Shown here: positions 12,801 to 26,300 of the stretch, in pieces
Layout: every line of letters starts with the position of its first letter
Numbering within the stretch: position 1 is the stretch's first letter
Assembly: GCA_019614645.1 (NCBI GenBank)
Contig: JABWDB010000049.1
Span: 744,001 to 808,000, forward strand
From: Stratiolaelaps scimitus
Taxonomy: Eukaryota > Arthropoda > Arachnida > Mesostigmata > Laelapidae
Direction of reading: 5' to 3'
Length of the DNA: 64,000 bases
Notes under the pieces: generated by a model
What the model was told of the DNA's origin: nothing
The model's database searches: none
What the model saw: the letters and a program-made list of their open reading frames with translations, nothing else
Made by a program: the position numbers and the translations under genes

Positions 12801-14370
12801 TCAAAACTTAATCAAAGCGGTTGCTCGTTGTGAAAACGATCAGTAAGCGATGTCAAGACACGTACGAGCACGTTGTACCCGTTGCAACTACAAGTAGTTT
12901 GTGTCAACAACAAACATTTGCATGACAGAGAAAACGACCGATCGCATCTGACGATCACATGACAATATACAGGGAGGTCGAGTTGAAAAGTAGACTTACA
13001 GTAGAACAAAACGGTTTCACCCTGTAAACCCACTTGTTATCCAAGCTTTAAGCAAACGATACGATTCGAATAGATAATCAGCTCGTACTATGGCTCTAAA
13101 ATAAACACAAATTAAACCGTTATCCGACTACAGTTATCCAAGACAGATGACAACCGACACACATAGCTGTTCAGTTATCCGCTCACTGAGCGAACTGCCG
13201 ATTGTCACGTGCGCTCAAAATGTTATTATCAGCGGAGGCCGCGTGAACATATGAACCAGTGGAATCACTTGATTTCATTGCGCAGTGTGCGATCGAATGC
13301 AGTTCGCTGGCGAACGGGTCGCATTGTCAGTGCAACTGCCCCGCGACACTCAGAAAGCAAAGTAAGTGTATTGGTTGAGTGCGTGGCAAAATTAAATCGT
13401 TGCGCCAAATTGCCGCAATGGTTACACGGGCGCGATTCGACAGTGTGGTCAGTCATTCAGTGATCGAAGCGAAAGGAAGCCTTGAAAAATCAGCTGAAAC
13501 GTCGGTGGTAACCTGTTTTACCCTGTGCAACACGGGCATTCTATTGTGTGAACGAAAATTGTGAACAAGAATAGCATTCAACAGCAGATGCTCGAGGGAC
13601 GGTTAGCAGAATTGCGCGTATCTCACAACGTGCAGCATTGCGAAACGCTGTCACTCGAAGCGCCGACAACGGCCTGTCAACGTTTAGCTAATATTGGGTA
13701 ACTAATATTGGATAACTCAAAACCAACGGCTTAAAGTGCCCGTTCCATATAATCACACAGCCTTTGAACTATCTTACAGAACGGTATAAGAAATTTTCGA
13801 GGCTTGTTTCATATCAGCACCTAATCGTCTCCTTTAGGTTAATCGAATTTGACTGAAAGTTCATCCAGTCGACTGGCCGTCGTCGCCTGCTCGAATGAGA
13901 AATGTTTTGCACTCCTCTCGTGAGATGCTCAGGTTTCTCGAACAATCTACTCCCCGTCTCCGAGTTCAACATTGTCCAACAAAGCGTCCCGGATATATAT
14001 TTTTTCATTCGCCATTTCAAATTTGACATGCCTGATTTACTGGGCTATTCAACGAACGCTCGGCTATATTTATTCACTTTGTCTGGCTGTGAGTTAATAG
14101 CAGTTTAATTGAGAAGCGTTCGTTTGATGAACGTAAATTAATTAGGCATCTTCACGTACCTTCGGGTGCCGAAGACATCTGTATTACACATCAACGAATT
14201 CATTTGTCAGTTGACTGTGGTATATTTCGACGAAAGGACAACAATAGTTCTGCGTTGTCAAAAATAGCAGCACATCAACATGATACGTCACCGTTGCTGC
14301 TACACTCACCAGTACCAATGAACGTTAATGATGGGCTGTAATTGCGTTGCCAGAGCTTAATTACAGGCGG

Positions 14371-14371
14371 C

Positions 14372-14403
<32 letters not shown>

Positions 14404-14405
14404 TA
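14371..14405. repeat. (AAT)n microsatellite
   Basis: Ten or so AAT units. Related trinucleotide tracts: 7737-7755 (AAT), 18417-18435 (ATA), 14790-14813 (TTG) and 52195-52212 (CTA). Confidence 0.85.
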
Positions 14406-15951
14406 ATTTTGTTTATAGCGGGACGGTGAGACTACCTTCAGATTACAACTGCATACATATCTAGAAGTGTCATTGCTTTGCGTCCAATGTCGCTTCAACG
14501 CATCCATCTTATCCTGCAACCTCAGTTCACAGAAGCAGGTTGTTTAAATAATAAACGCTGTACATGGAATTACCACTGAATAAGCCTTAGGTAGTGTGAT
14601 GCTATATTTAGTTTTAGCGTTTCAATAATTAGAACATTTAAGCTCCGCCGTTTACTAGGCACCTCCGAGGGCGAGAAAGGGATCCGAGCTGGGGGGTGGG
14701 GCGGGGGGACTAATTATATACAACAAATAATTAAGCCATGTCAAGGCATCCATTGATAATCACCCCATTAGACGACTGCCATTATAAACGTTGTTGTTGT
14801 TGTTGTTGTTGTTTGCAAATCCACGAACATAATTTAGAACGCCAACCAAACTTCTATTGTCTACATTGTTTTTATTAGTTGACTACCACAATATTGGTAC
14901 ATACGCGTATGAAGTATGCAAGTCATTATTCCGATTAGTATTATTAGAGGCTACTAATGAACATAAATAATTGAACTTGTACTAGCACCGCTAGTATATC
15001 ACCACTCATCCCCGTACGCATCTACTATTTCGATAAAGTACAATAAACTTCAACTTTTTTTAATAGCATCAGCAGAGAACAGTGTAATGGAAAATTCATG
15101 TGAGCGCGTAAATAATATGCGTCACATACAATCGTTTGGAGTGTAGGGTAAATTCTCAGAGAAATGTCGCACCAATCGACTTAGGGGCATTCAATAGTGT
15201 GATTCTGTTTCTGGGCTAACGAATTTGTACACGTTACAATAGGGATTAATATTTTAGCTCGTAGAAGGCGTAAAAGAGACTAACGTGATATCGAAGGAGC
15301 CTGCCTATGATATGCATAAGAACTATAGATGTAATAACACTGTGCCGAGAGAATAAGACGCTGCTTTGGTCACCTGTTCGAATGGCGTATCGGTTAGCAT
15401 GGATGGCCTTTTCCATGCGTGGATAGATCGAGTATTGATTATTTACCCGTCCATCACTACCGAACCACCACACAAACACGATACCACCATCAAACAACCG
15501 AATACCGGACGCGTTCCTTGAAACGGCAGCATAATGTTGACTATAGATATATTGTATTACGGGGGAAGCGTTGCTCTATTTCCATTCGATATTCGTAATA
15601 CACCGTGCCGAAAGCGGGTGACAGCGGTACGTACATTCAGCGCCAAATATCCATAATAAACGGTTGATTTATCGAAATTGAACATGAAAATGTCCGTCGC
15701 ATCTCCTGTTTGGAGACGAGAACGCAACGTGCGGCACAACCAATCGAAGAATAATTTCGTTCTAAATATTTAATAATTATGAAAATACGTAAGTATAAAA
15801 CGCGGTATTGCTTGCGTGAGCAGTTTATAAACCAGCCCTTTCTCTCTAATAGGACAGTGATCGTCAGGTCAATACATTGATTCCATGGTAACAGGCGAAC
15901 ACATTATTAGGGAAGTCTGCTCTGCATAATACATTTTGTCCTTAAGTAAAT

Positions 15952-15990
15952 ATTTCGGGCTGACTCACAGACAACATTTAACGTCCTCGG
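15952..15990 (-). repeat. Dispersed repeat family B, core copy
   Basis: On the minus strand it reads ACGTTAAATGTTGTCTGTGA, then GTCAGCCCGAAA. Shorter relatives of the core also occur at 4390-4419 (plus) and 52157-52185 (minus). Confidence 0.5.
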
Positions 15991-16090
15991 TACAGGATTT
16001 TATCCTTAACCTCTAACAAAGAAAGTCAATATATAAAGCATGTGCCCATAGGATCCACAATAGGGCTAATAAGGCTTAGCAGAATAACTG

Positions 16091-16155
16091 AACCAGTATT
16101 CGAAACTCGAATCTCTTCAGTCAGGTAGTCAGACACTCTATCCATTGCGGCACAA
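16091..16155 (-). repeat. tRNA-Arg-like sequence (tRNA pseudogene or SINE head)
   Basis: Read on the minus strand, GCCGCAATGGATAGAGTGTC, TGACTACCTGACTGAAGA and a B-box-like GTTTCGAATAC follow the order of a tRNA-Arg gene (A box, anticodon arm, B box). The anticodon stem does not pair properly and the acceptor stem is absent, so it is not a functional tRNA. Confidence 0.5.
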
Positions 16156-16260
16156 ACGCTTGCAGCTGACCACTAAGCAAATATTTCATGGCTTATATCC
16201 CGTCTTAAGCATGTATTTCTTCTGACATACCCTGTCTTACGCGTTTCAGAGTAGATGCTA

Positions 16261-16335
16261 AACCAAAAACTCGACACCTTTAGAATTCCCAACTGGAATC
16301 TTCTGATCCGTAGTCACATGTGTCATCCATCACTC
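16261..16335 (-). repeat. tRNA-Arg(ACG)-like relic
   Basis: On the minus strand it contains GACTACGGATCAGAAGATTC, the anticodon arm and variable region of arthropod tRNA-Arg(ACG), preceded by a decayed D arm (GATGGATGACACATGT). The T arm is disrupted. It shares the flank AAAACTCG with the next unit. Confidence 0.5.
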
Positions 16336-16388
16336 CATGGACTCTCCGAACGATTAGAATTCTCATTGAACAATCGTTAAACCGCCTA

Positions 16389-16456
16389 AAACGAAAAACT
16401 CGGAACTTTCAACAGGGGCCGATCTGCGGTCTTCTGATCCGCGTCATTCATTGGCG
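16389..16456 (-). repeat. tRNA-Arg-like relic, third unit
   Basis: On the minus strand it reads CCAATGAATGACGCGGATCA then GAAGACCGCAG, a more decayed version of the unit at 16.26 kb. The same AAACGAAAAACTCGG flank repeats at about 130-bp spacing. Confidence 0.4.
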
Positions 16457-19400
16457 TTACCCAAAATAGTCCCACACAGTTGTTTGAAGCCATGCACGAA
16501 GGTGTCACCGAATACCACCCATATAATGGGCGGCACACCCTGGAGCTCCGTTCGAAAACTAAATCTTAGATGCCAAAATGAGATCTCATTCATAGATAAA
16601 GCATACACTTGCCCTCTAAACATGCATTTGGCTTCGTAGGACTAACCACATTTCGAGTTCGTTCCCTGAATTAGTTCTGTTCCGACATTATGCCCTTTCT
16701 ATTAATTTTTATGCAACGCTTCTGAATCTCATAACACAGCAAATGTGCAATATTCTTTCAATCTCGCAAACTCCTCGAGCATATGATGGGCAAATATCAA
16801 CAGACAGTCTAGCAACAGTATGGGTCTTAACAGTCTTGTATGTGCTATGACCAGATGTTGGGGTGTGTTTTCAAAAGCACCTTGTATCTGGCGAAAGCGG
16901 AAGGTAAGGTAAGACCGGCAGCAGCAGCAGCAGCATCGAGGTAATCGTGGTGCCATTAACCGATAGAAACCATGTGCACACGCACGCACACCACACACAC
17001 GCTGTGTGAGAAAGAACCGTATGTACCAAACGGTGCTGAATAGTTCGTTATCTGTCACCGTGTGACACCAACGTCGACCATGACGGCGTGAGACAGATTC
17101 CACAGCGGCGTGTGAATCGCAGGCAAACGCAGTGGTCTTAGAACGATTATGAAAACAGATCGCAGCCCACCAGGCTATATACACACAATCTATATAGGGG
17201 GTGCACATAGGTACACACAGTTGGACAAACACAGAGTGTCTCTCTCTCGCTCACACACTGTTCATCTTCTTTTGCTCCATAGCTCACATTCAGGATCTAA
17301 GAAATGAGGAGTCGCACGACAGCGTCGTATGACTCTATCGACCGCTACACAGCCACTACATGAAGTTGCTGTTGCTGGTGTCAACAAAAATGACCAAGCG
17401 ACGACGGTGGATCCAGTAAAGGACAACATGGTAAAACCTGGCATTTAATCTAAATACACAATCGTCGGTGCTGCTGTTATTATCGGCCAGCGCCTGGCCC
17501 TGTGATGTTCGGTAACTGCCTGAGCTTTACACGCGGTTAATCATAATACAACGGAAGCAAGGGGAGAAAATCGCGAGGGGGTGTGGACTAAAGCTGGATC
17601 ACATAGGTGGATATTAGCACAGGTTAGAACTGGATAGACTTTGAACTAGTGACAACATCTGTTTGAGGTACTTTTCTGAATGAGCTAACTACAACGATTG
17701 ATAGTAAATAGCCAACCGTGATAAACTGATAAAAAATAGCCAATCGTAAAAGGCTGGGTTACATCAGTTGCTCGTCAAAAAGAGCTGCTTGTAGGCCGTT
17801 CTTTGTGACAGCGAAAATTGACCTCCCGTAACAATTTAACATGCCGAATCACCGAGTTTCGTTGTCTTTAGCCGGTATAATAGTGACACGCAAATTACAT
17901 GATGATATGTAGAATAAGGAGATGCTCTCCTTGGAGTCGCGCATCATCCGTCGGTTGATTAGCGTGCTTGATCACTTAGAAACATCATTTTGGGCTTTAT
18001 GAGCCTTATCGATACCCATAGACCTCATGCAAGTACAAGGGAGTGTCTTGTAGACGGAGAATATCGCTGCCCTTAAGGCCACCTGGAGTTCTCTGTCCGA
18101 TGTCTAAGAAACACGATAGCTATGATGTATAACAACGAGGGTTTTGTTTCTATAGGTTTCCTTGAAGGTAACTATTATGGTATTTTGTAGGTATTAAATC
18201 CACATAAAAAAACCTAATCCTGTACAGAAAACTTCGGACGTTGCCAATCCTCGATATCGTTGCCAAGTTTCTAGCACGATCTAGTAAACAGAGCAATTTC
18301 TAGTTTATGCCCAGTCAGCATGACAGACTTGAATGACGAAGCCACTCTCGTACCTTGGTATCGTTAACACTCACAAAGGTGAAGCAACAAACAGGAAACG
18401 AAAAAACAGGTTCACTAATAATAATAATAATAATAAACATACTACCCTATCCAAGTGTCGATCAGCACTCAGACGGTAGGAGAAGTTGAGGACTATAGAA
18501 TAATGTTTCGTAAACATTGGCCCAGCCGAATGGCGAACTATTTATACATACGCGAACATGTTTGCAGACGAACTTCCTCCACTTCCTTCGCTGAAGCGGC
18601 CCTGCTGACACAGAAACAATAGGCGGCGACGGCGGCGGCGGCAACGCTCGCCAGGGAGATGCCTCAGAAGGCAGCAATACCAGCGGCGCTACAGCCCACT
18701 CCTAACAGGAACCGTTCCAATAGGTTGAGCGGTGAAAATGCCCGACCTGCAGACCTGTCGAAGTGACACGAATCGAGCGAACTGGAGCATAGGGTGACAC
18801 GGGAGAGACGGGCTATTCGAGGGTGAGCGCTTTTCGGTGGTAGCAGCGGACGGGTAAATAGGAAAATAGAAATAAAACCCAAACTGATCGGACACTTTGG
18901 TGGCCATTTATTTTGCGTAGATTTTTTCACACTTGATTAGATAACGAGAGGGCAGGTGTTCGGGAGAAGACTCGTCATGCCGCATCGGGGTCACAATTGC
19001 ACCGAACGTCTGTAGACACGAATGTTGTTCTTTAAACGTACGGAGCAGCTTACCAAAGGATGTATGTGATGTAAAAGGTTACCGTTTACCAACAACGACT
19101 TCATCCCAATGATGAGAACACTCTTGGCAGATATCTGCAAAGGTGTATCTCAATTTTGCGACGAATCATTTAGACCTTCTTTGGCTACAGCTAAACTCCA
19201 CTCGAATTTGGCCGAATTTGTGATGGCTATCATAATTTCTAAATCGCTACAAACTTAATAGCAAGTGTTAGGCTCAATATATAAAACTTAGTGAACTTAC
19301 CGTTTAAGCGCTCACGAACTTCAAGTTTATCCTCTCCTGAATTGCGGTACCCTATGCGTCGCAAGGAAAATACTTCATTGCTCTCTATGGTCATTACGAG

Positions 19401-22037
19401 CCGTACCTTTGGATGTTCTGTGTATAGTTTTCTGATATAAACAAAACACCCTGTACCTTAAAATTCGTTGACACTCGAAGTGCTATGTTCCTTTCCTCAA
19501 GCAGAAGCAAAGGTTATTTCATTAACCTTATTAACCCCAGTGATGTACTCGCTTTACGAATTCACTCATCTCCCCACTCGGAGACGGCGCTGCTATGAAT
19601 TTACCAGAACAAGATGTGTCTAATCAATGACTAATAACATAGTAGAATTTCTGTTAACAATTGCAGAACGCCAACCATTGGCTATCGAAAACAACAAATC
19701 CAAACAAAGAAAGTTGTCCGCATACTCCTTTGTGGTTTTGTAAGAAAAATGTCCATCATTTATTCATCCATCATAATTTGCTCAAATCATCATCATCTTC
19801 TGCCTTCCCCACCTGCTTATTGCATTAGCACACATCAGGATCGCTCAATCAGTCTATCAATCAATATGAGCCTTTTCTTACGAATATCCTATAATAGATA
19901 TTTCAGCGATTCCCCAACAGGGTGTCTTCTAAATTCTGCCCCGTTCTTCATTTCACAGCAAAGTCGTTAACTTCTTCTTCTTCGTGAATTTTGTGACACC
20001 CTTCCTTTCTCGTCCGGTGACAGCGCCCGCGATTCTTTAATCGCGAGAGCACATGAAAGCGAGGAATAATCTTGCCCCTCCTTGTCGACATCGACCAATC
20101 TTCCCTGCTCACATCTTCATGCATTCTGTATATATATATATATGTAATTTTTCATTATTTTCTTAATCATTTTTTGTTTACTATGCTTAATGATATTGTC
20201 GTTATTATTTCCGGCCATTATTACTACACGAATTAGTGCCATTACCTCTCTCTCTCTCTCACTCCCCCCTCTCTCTCTCTTGCTCATTATTCTTCATTAT
20301 ATTATAATTACTATACTTGAAATTACTAATTCTCGCCTTTTACTGTCTATCTCGCTATCCCTCTTTCTCGCCACGGAGATCTATATAATCATCTATTTGT
20401 TATATATGTATATATATTTTTTGTATACTAGTCAACCTTTATTGTTGTTGTTATTATTATTATTATCAATATTATAGTTCTTCTTCTTCTTCTTCTTATC
20501 ATTATCATTAGTATTATTATTATAATTATTCGTTCGTTCGTTCGTTCAGGGTTGAGATCAACACCAACGCCATCGTCACTCATTGAGCTGCTTGTTGTTG
20601 CTATTGTTATTGCACGAATAACGTGCATGTTTTTGTTTCTTTATTATTTGTTAGTAGTCTGCCTTCCAATGCGAAAAAGAGGTTGCACAGGAAGCCGACC
20701 GATAACATCGACCTATCGTTCCTGCCATGGCGCACGTTTCTGCCGCCATTTTCATATATCACATGATGATTTCCATTTGCCCTCAATTCCTTTGCGGAGG
20801 AAAAGGTCAATCTGTATCCGTCTCCTGTTATCGTTGTCGTTGTTCCAGAGCTGTCGTGATCCAGAGGGTCAGGGGGCGCAAGGCGCAGCTTGTCAGTCCA
20901 TTTTCAGGAATCCCGCCAACTGCCAACTGCATTTACTCGCCTCAAACGTTTAAAGGCTTCGGATAGTTTCAACGATCACTATACATGTTGCTGCCCATTG
21001 ATAAAATGCAAATCATGACGCTTAGCATCATCTTAACTAACGAATGGGCCTGCGTGACACGAATATATTATGTGACGACAGGACGATGACCGTTCGATCA
21101 TCGCCCAAAGCCCCACGTGGGGTTTCCACCGTGCCCTTTTTTCTTTCGATACAGTTACGGTTGATTGGTTGATGGTTGCTGTGCACTGTATACATTCGGA
21201 TCAATCCGAGTCCGCCGAATGCCGATCCGAGCTCGTCCCACACTTGGTCGGAGCGGCCATTCATTCATTCGTGGACTCGAAGATTTTGTTTCTTTAGTTG
21301 CTGGCGTCCGGCTAATGACCTACCGTAGCTAAGTACTAATATTTGTCTTTAACTATTTTCAGTACCACAAAAAACTGACGTCGTCTCTCGACTAACAGGG
21401 CATCACTGAGGAAGGAAATATGCCGCGTCCGCACGGCCTCCTATTCATCTTGACGGGAGCCGGCATCAAGGGGGCCAGCACCGTACGAGGCTAACGGACA
21501 TACTACAAAAACAGAAAAACGACGATCATGTCAATCGACACATCGATCCGGCGAGCTACTGATTTTGACCATTCGTCAAAATATCACACTCTAGACACTG
21601 GGATGAAATGATGTCCCTTACTATTCAAGTCAACAAGGACCTCCTGATCTCCCATTCGTTCTCGCGTGGATATATCACTAGGCAATCGTCAATTATCATA
21701 CACTGACGCTGCGCGTCGCTGTAATTCCGAAGCATCTGCTGCTGTTGCGGCTGCCGCAGCTACTTCCGGTGACTGCTGCTGCCGACGTCCTCGATATCAT
21801 CGACGCCGCGGACGCCACCGTTGAGCTTGTTTTTGTTGTTGTTGCTGTTGTTGCTGCTGTCGTTGTTGTTGTTGTCGTGGTAACTTTCCCGCCCCCGCGT
21901 AGAATGACAAAACCGTGAGCGTACAGTGGTTGATGATGAGCGCGTTGATGCTGGAGGAGCTGATAATGGTTGGATGGCAAGTTGGTCGCAAGTTGCAGCG
22001 GCTGCTGGCCAACGGCGGGGGCAGGAGGTGCGCGATA

Positions 22038-22584
22038 CTATCTGAGCAGGTCGTAGTCGGCCACGCGCGCGCACTGGACAATGTCAGCGGCGGTCTGATG
22101 ACGAAGATGAAGATGGTGATGGCCGTATTGATGTGCTGCTGCCAGTCGCCGATGTTCCGCATAATGATGGTGGTTATGGTTGCTGCCATTGGCTAGGCTG
22201 TTGTCGTAGCTGTCCGCAGGGCGGAGGGCGTCCGATTCGCCCGCGTTGTCGGGGTCGAGCTGAACAGCGACGCTGAGCCGCGAATGCAGGTGCTGATTGG
22301 CCAAACGAATATTTACAAGGCAGCCGAGGGGCGTTGGCGCCACATTGAATAGTACGACACCCAGTAGCACCAGTGATAGAGATACCACGTAGAGATAATG
22401 AAGCTGCAAGAATAGAGAAAATAAATAAATTGATTATTGATTGATTGATTGAATCTTGTTGATTCGCTCGAGGGAGGGAAGATGGCAGCAGTAGATGGCG
22501 CCTGACAAGTCAAGTAATTGCTAAGTGTGAGCCATTGCTACGCAGTGCAGATGGATTACGATTGAATATTAGTGGCATCTAAAG

Positions 22585-22616
<32 letters not shown>

Positions 22617-23280
22617 TATCATTTTATTTTATATTCCTTGAGAAATCTCTTTTATGACAGGGACGCGCATCAGACATACGATGTCTGAGCGTTGCGGGGG
22701 TTGCAGGTAATTAGTAAGAAGTATATATGCGGTGAGAGAATCAGTTGATCGAGCAATCAATTCGTTACGGCCTCAAAGATCCCATTGTCATATTTCAGTC
22801 TATCATGACCTTGTGACAGAGAAGCGTTTGTCTTCCAAGGCGACTTAAGCCGATTAACGTCCCCGGTGGCGATCTGGTGTCGAATCTATCGAATTCGATA
22901 TGTACGCTTCTAAAAATTTGTACTACTACCTAATGGCTTTAGTAAGTGAACGATACGAACTCCGAATGTCTTGTTGAGTATGTAGTAGTATCCGAGAAGT
23001 GATAGCCCATCTGCAGACAGAAGGGATAGGTTGAGCGCTGTTGCTGACGAGTGGGCAATTACAACAGCAGCGAACAGATACATCAGGGTTTGACAAAAGC
23101 AGAACCCGATCAGTGGCAGCTGCTGGGGCGGCGGCAGAGACAGCGCTGTCTGCACCGCGTCCAGTTCGAGAATCGCCCTGCAAGTTCATGTGTATCCAAA
23201 AAAAAGAACCGGCCAATACGTGAGGTGGATTATTCTATAGAAGTCACGCAACTATGCGCGAAAGTAATGCAAACGCTGTA

Positions 23281-23337
<57 letters not shown>

Positions 23338-26300
23338 ATGGTGTTCGGAGAATCAGATGTGTCCGGAACAGAAAAAAACTTACATTACATATTGAAAGCG
23401 TGCCATATAATATGCATTGAGGAGCACCTCACAGCTGGAGAGAGTTGTGTGGACGTTTTTGCCACGAGGGAGGAGATCGACAAACGGAGCTTACATCATA
23501 TTAGCGGAGAACTCACAGTTCCTCTGAGTAAAAACAACCAGTAGGAGTCGTGTATTAGTGCCGTTGTTCGCTGTTCTGAATCGTTGGCTTCGTTTGTACC
23601 TGATGTAATATTAACAGAGGGCACGCCCATCGGGGTTGGGGTGGCTTCTATATTCTAGTCTTCACTCTATATCCTTATATGCTCTATGGCTTTTGTCGCG
23701 ATTCGTTCATGTTTACCCGTGTCGACGTCGAGTCGGAGCTCGCCCACAGTTGTGCAATTCGACACCGTTAGCTTTCGCATACGAAAGCAGAGTTCCCTTA
23801 TGGAAAGCTGTCTTTGCTTAAGCAAAATTAAACAATTCATTAGAGGACACAGCAGTGACATCGAACGTGAACACGGCAGCGTGGATGGGTGAAATAGTAT
23901 TAAAGCAAAGAAATATAACGAAATCAAATTAAGAAGCCGAGCTGTATGAAATAATAGCAGCTTTACTAGATATTGTATTATATCGGGTGTGTGCTATCGG
24001 GTTCCGCAATGTTTTGGCCCCAGTTTTGCCTCTGGTGCTTAATTCGGCAATCTTCATTCGTTGATTCTACACCCAACCAAATATGAAGTATCGCTTGGGT
24101 ACGAATTGCTCGATGATAATTACTCGAATACCGTTTCGCGACACAGACACATCGCTTAATGGCACAAAGTCTCGAAATGCTGGGCTACCTGATCTAATAT
24201 CGTTTCATTGAAATAAAAGCGTGCCTTAATCAAATGAACGAAAATGCAATCCATAACGAAGAACGAACAATCAATGATCTTGTACGCGTACGAAGACACT
24301 TACATCTGTATTCCGCTGATCGTACTGGCGAACAGGCCAATCATGGCAAGAAATTCAACGCTTCCCGAGAACGCTTTGACCGTAAACTCTTGCAATACGT
24401 TCGAGACACCGTAAAGTGCCCCAGCTGATAAGCACAGCATGTCCCCAAACAAGCGGTTCTGCGGCGTTGTATTGTTGTACTCTAGAACGTTGCTCCATAC
24501 CAGCGAGCCGATGCCCAACAAGCAGATCCCGACCCCGCATATATGCACAATCTTGTAGCGAACCTTGAGAAATAGCCACGATAATGCCAACACGATCGGG
24601 ATGCTGAAACAATCTAACATCTGCATGAAAACAATTAAGAACAACGATGAAATAATGGGCCACGAAAAGCTGTCACTCTCTCTGTCTCTCTTATTATATC
24701 AATGTAGACATCCATATATATATATATATATATATGGCTTTTGTCAAAATGGCCTTGCCTTGTTTTAATATTTATAGTGACTGGCGCATTTATCGCAGCG
24801 ATATCTGGTTGAACTATAATTTTAACGATCTGACATAAGGGAACATGCAAATATCGTTATAACACTTCGAGTGATTGCCTTCATATTCAGCGTATTTTCA
24901 ATATTATGCATATATACATATATCTTCAGTTCATAAAAGCTAATCACGCTGGCTGGTCGCATCCGAAACTTGAAAGTAGCACTCTGAAAGAAGGAATTGT
25001 ATTATTACTCAGGATGCTGCACAACCTTTCTTCTACCTTCTTGTTAAAGTTAGAAACTCAATTTAAACATTAACAGCTTCGGAGTATATTTCATCCCGCC
25101 ACTTATCTGAATTTGTCAGCACCAAATTTTAACTACGAACAGAGCAAAAAATGAACGAGGGATTTCAATATATCGGAAGTCTGAAATGCGACCGGTAGTA
25201 TCCAATTGCGATTTTAAAACCAGAAAAGAAAACAAGCATAAAAATTAACCTCATTCATATCTCTGAATGGCAATTTTTGTCCAAGAGGTCACTTATTACA
25301 GCGCTCACACCTATTGAACCAGCAAGCGCTGTCAAGATTTATATACACCTTCCAGCAAATTCACTCAATCCGTTTTTCACGTCGAAGTGCAGGAGCAGGC
25401 TAATTGTGATTCAGATCTAATGGGCCGTGCTTTAGTGGCCTATCACAGAGAAAGCGGGTCTGCCAGGCAATCCGAGGCCGTCCTTCGGCTGTGCAAAAGC
25501 GATAGCAGACCCTTTTGGGCGTAGCCGATCTCGAATACAACGGGGGCCGAATTCGGGTAACCCATTTCAGTTTCCTTGCCTTAAAGCCATTACGTCGGCG
25601 CAGCTGGAAATTCCGGATCTTTGGTCTTCTCTGCACGTCCACGACGGTTCATTTAAAGCTACAGCCAACTGCGCGGGGAACGGCGCCCCGGCGTCACGGT
25701 CCATTGTAGAAACGAGATGATATCGGGGATTGAAGAGCCGCATTTGTGGACATCGAATGTCACTTCGATCAGGTAATGTCGTCATATTTTTAGCAAAAAT
25801 TTCCCGATGTCATAGACGTACAAATAGGTTCGTGTAGGAATTACGTAGTTTTCCGCAGATTGTTTTCTCTCAAATGTATTCGCTTTGCTCTAACAAACGT
25901 ACTCTCTATTATACATATAGCAAACTCGGAGGGCCGCAAATACTGTACAAAGTATTCTGGACTAGTTCGACGAGAACTTACAACGGGTCTTTCGCGCCGT
26001 TCAATAAGCTCTGCTTCGTGACTTGCTTACTTAGTCGATTCAAGGTTTAATGTGCGTATCTTTAAGTGTTATTTGTTGCGTCTACACTAACATGTAGGCA
26101 AGTGTACGCAGACAGCTCGCGATTTGCCTTCAAAGCCGACATTCCTAGTCGTGTTACACCGGGCCTCAAGACCTCAGCGAGAGGTCAACGAGGCCAACAT
26201 GCCCCTGAAAAAAACCACTAATACGATACATCGATCTACGAAGGGAGGATCGCCTCTATGCTTTATCATCCAATGGGAACGCGTATGTGTGCTTGCTTGC

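Larger units (their letters stand above)
6750..22037. other. Long gene-poor region with repeats
   Basis: I recognise no gene in 15 kb. Frames of up to 167 codons (16729-17232 minus, with a CAG-repeat Cys run) look like chance. Contents are the palindrome at 10.5 kb, the AT island at 12.7 kb, the tRNA-Arg-like cluster at 16.1-16.5 kb, a small GC-rich hairpin-forming patch near 8220-8290, and trinucleotide tracts at 11.3, 14.4, 14.8 and 18.4 kb. A GC-rich GGC tract lies at 18.6 kb. The CAA/GAT repeats at 21.7-22.0 kb are probably the 3' UTR of the SLC35F gene. Confidence 0.5.

Noticed and set aside
13166..13352. TCAGT initiator-like site, CACGTG and a GTAAGT donor, suggesting a noncoding first exon
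   Set aside because: Each motif is common by chance and no downstream coding exon was found.
16261..16335. Functional tRNA-Arg(ACG) gene
   Set aside because: The D and T arms are broken and the acceptor stem is missing.
16729..17232. 167-codon minus-strand frame
   Set aside because: Composition is random, with a Cys run from a CAG repeat; no domain, no splice context.
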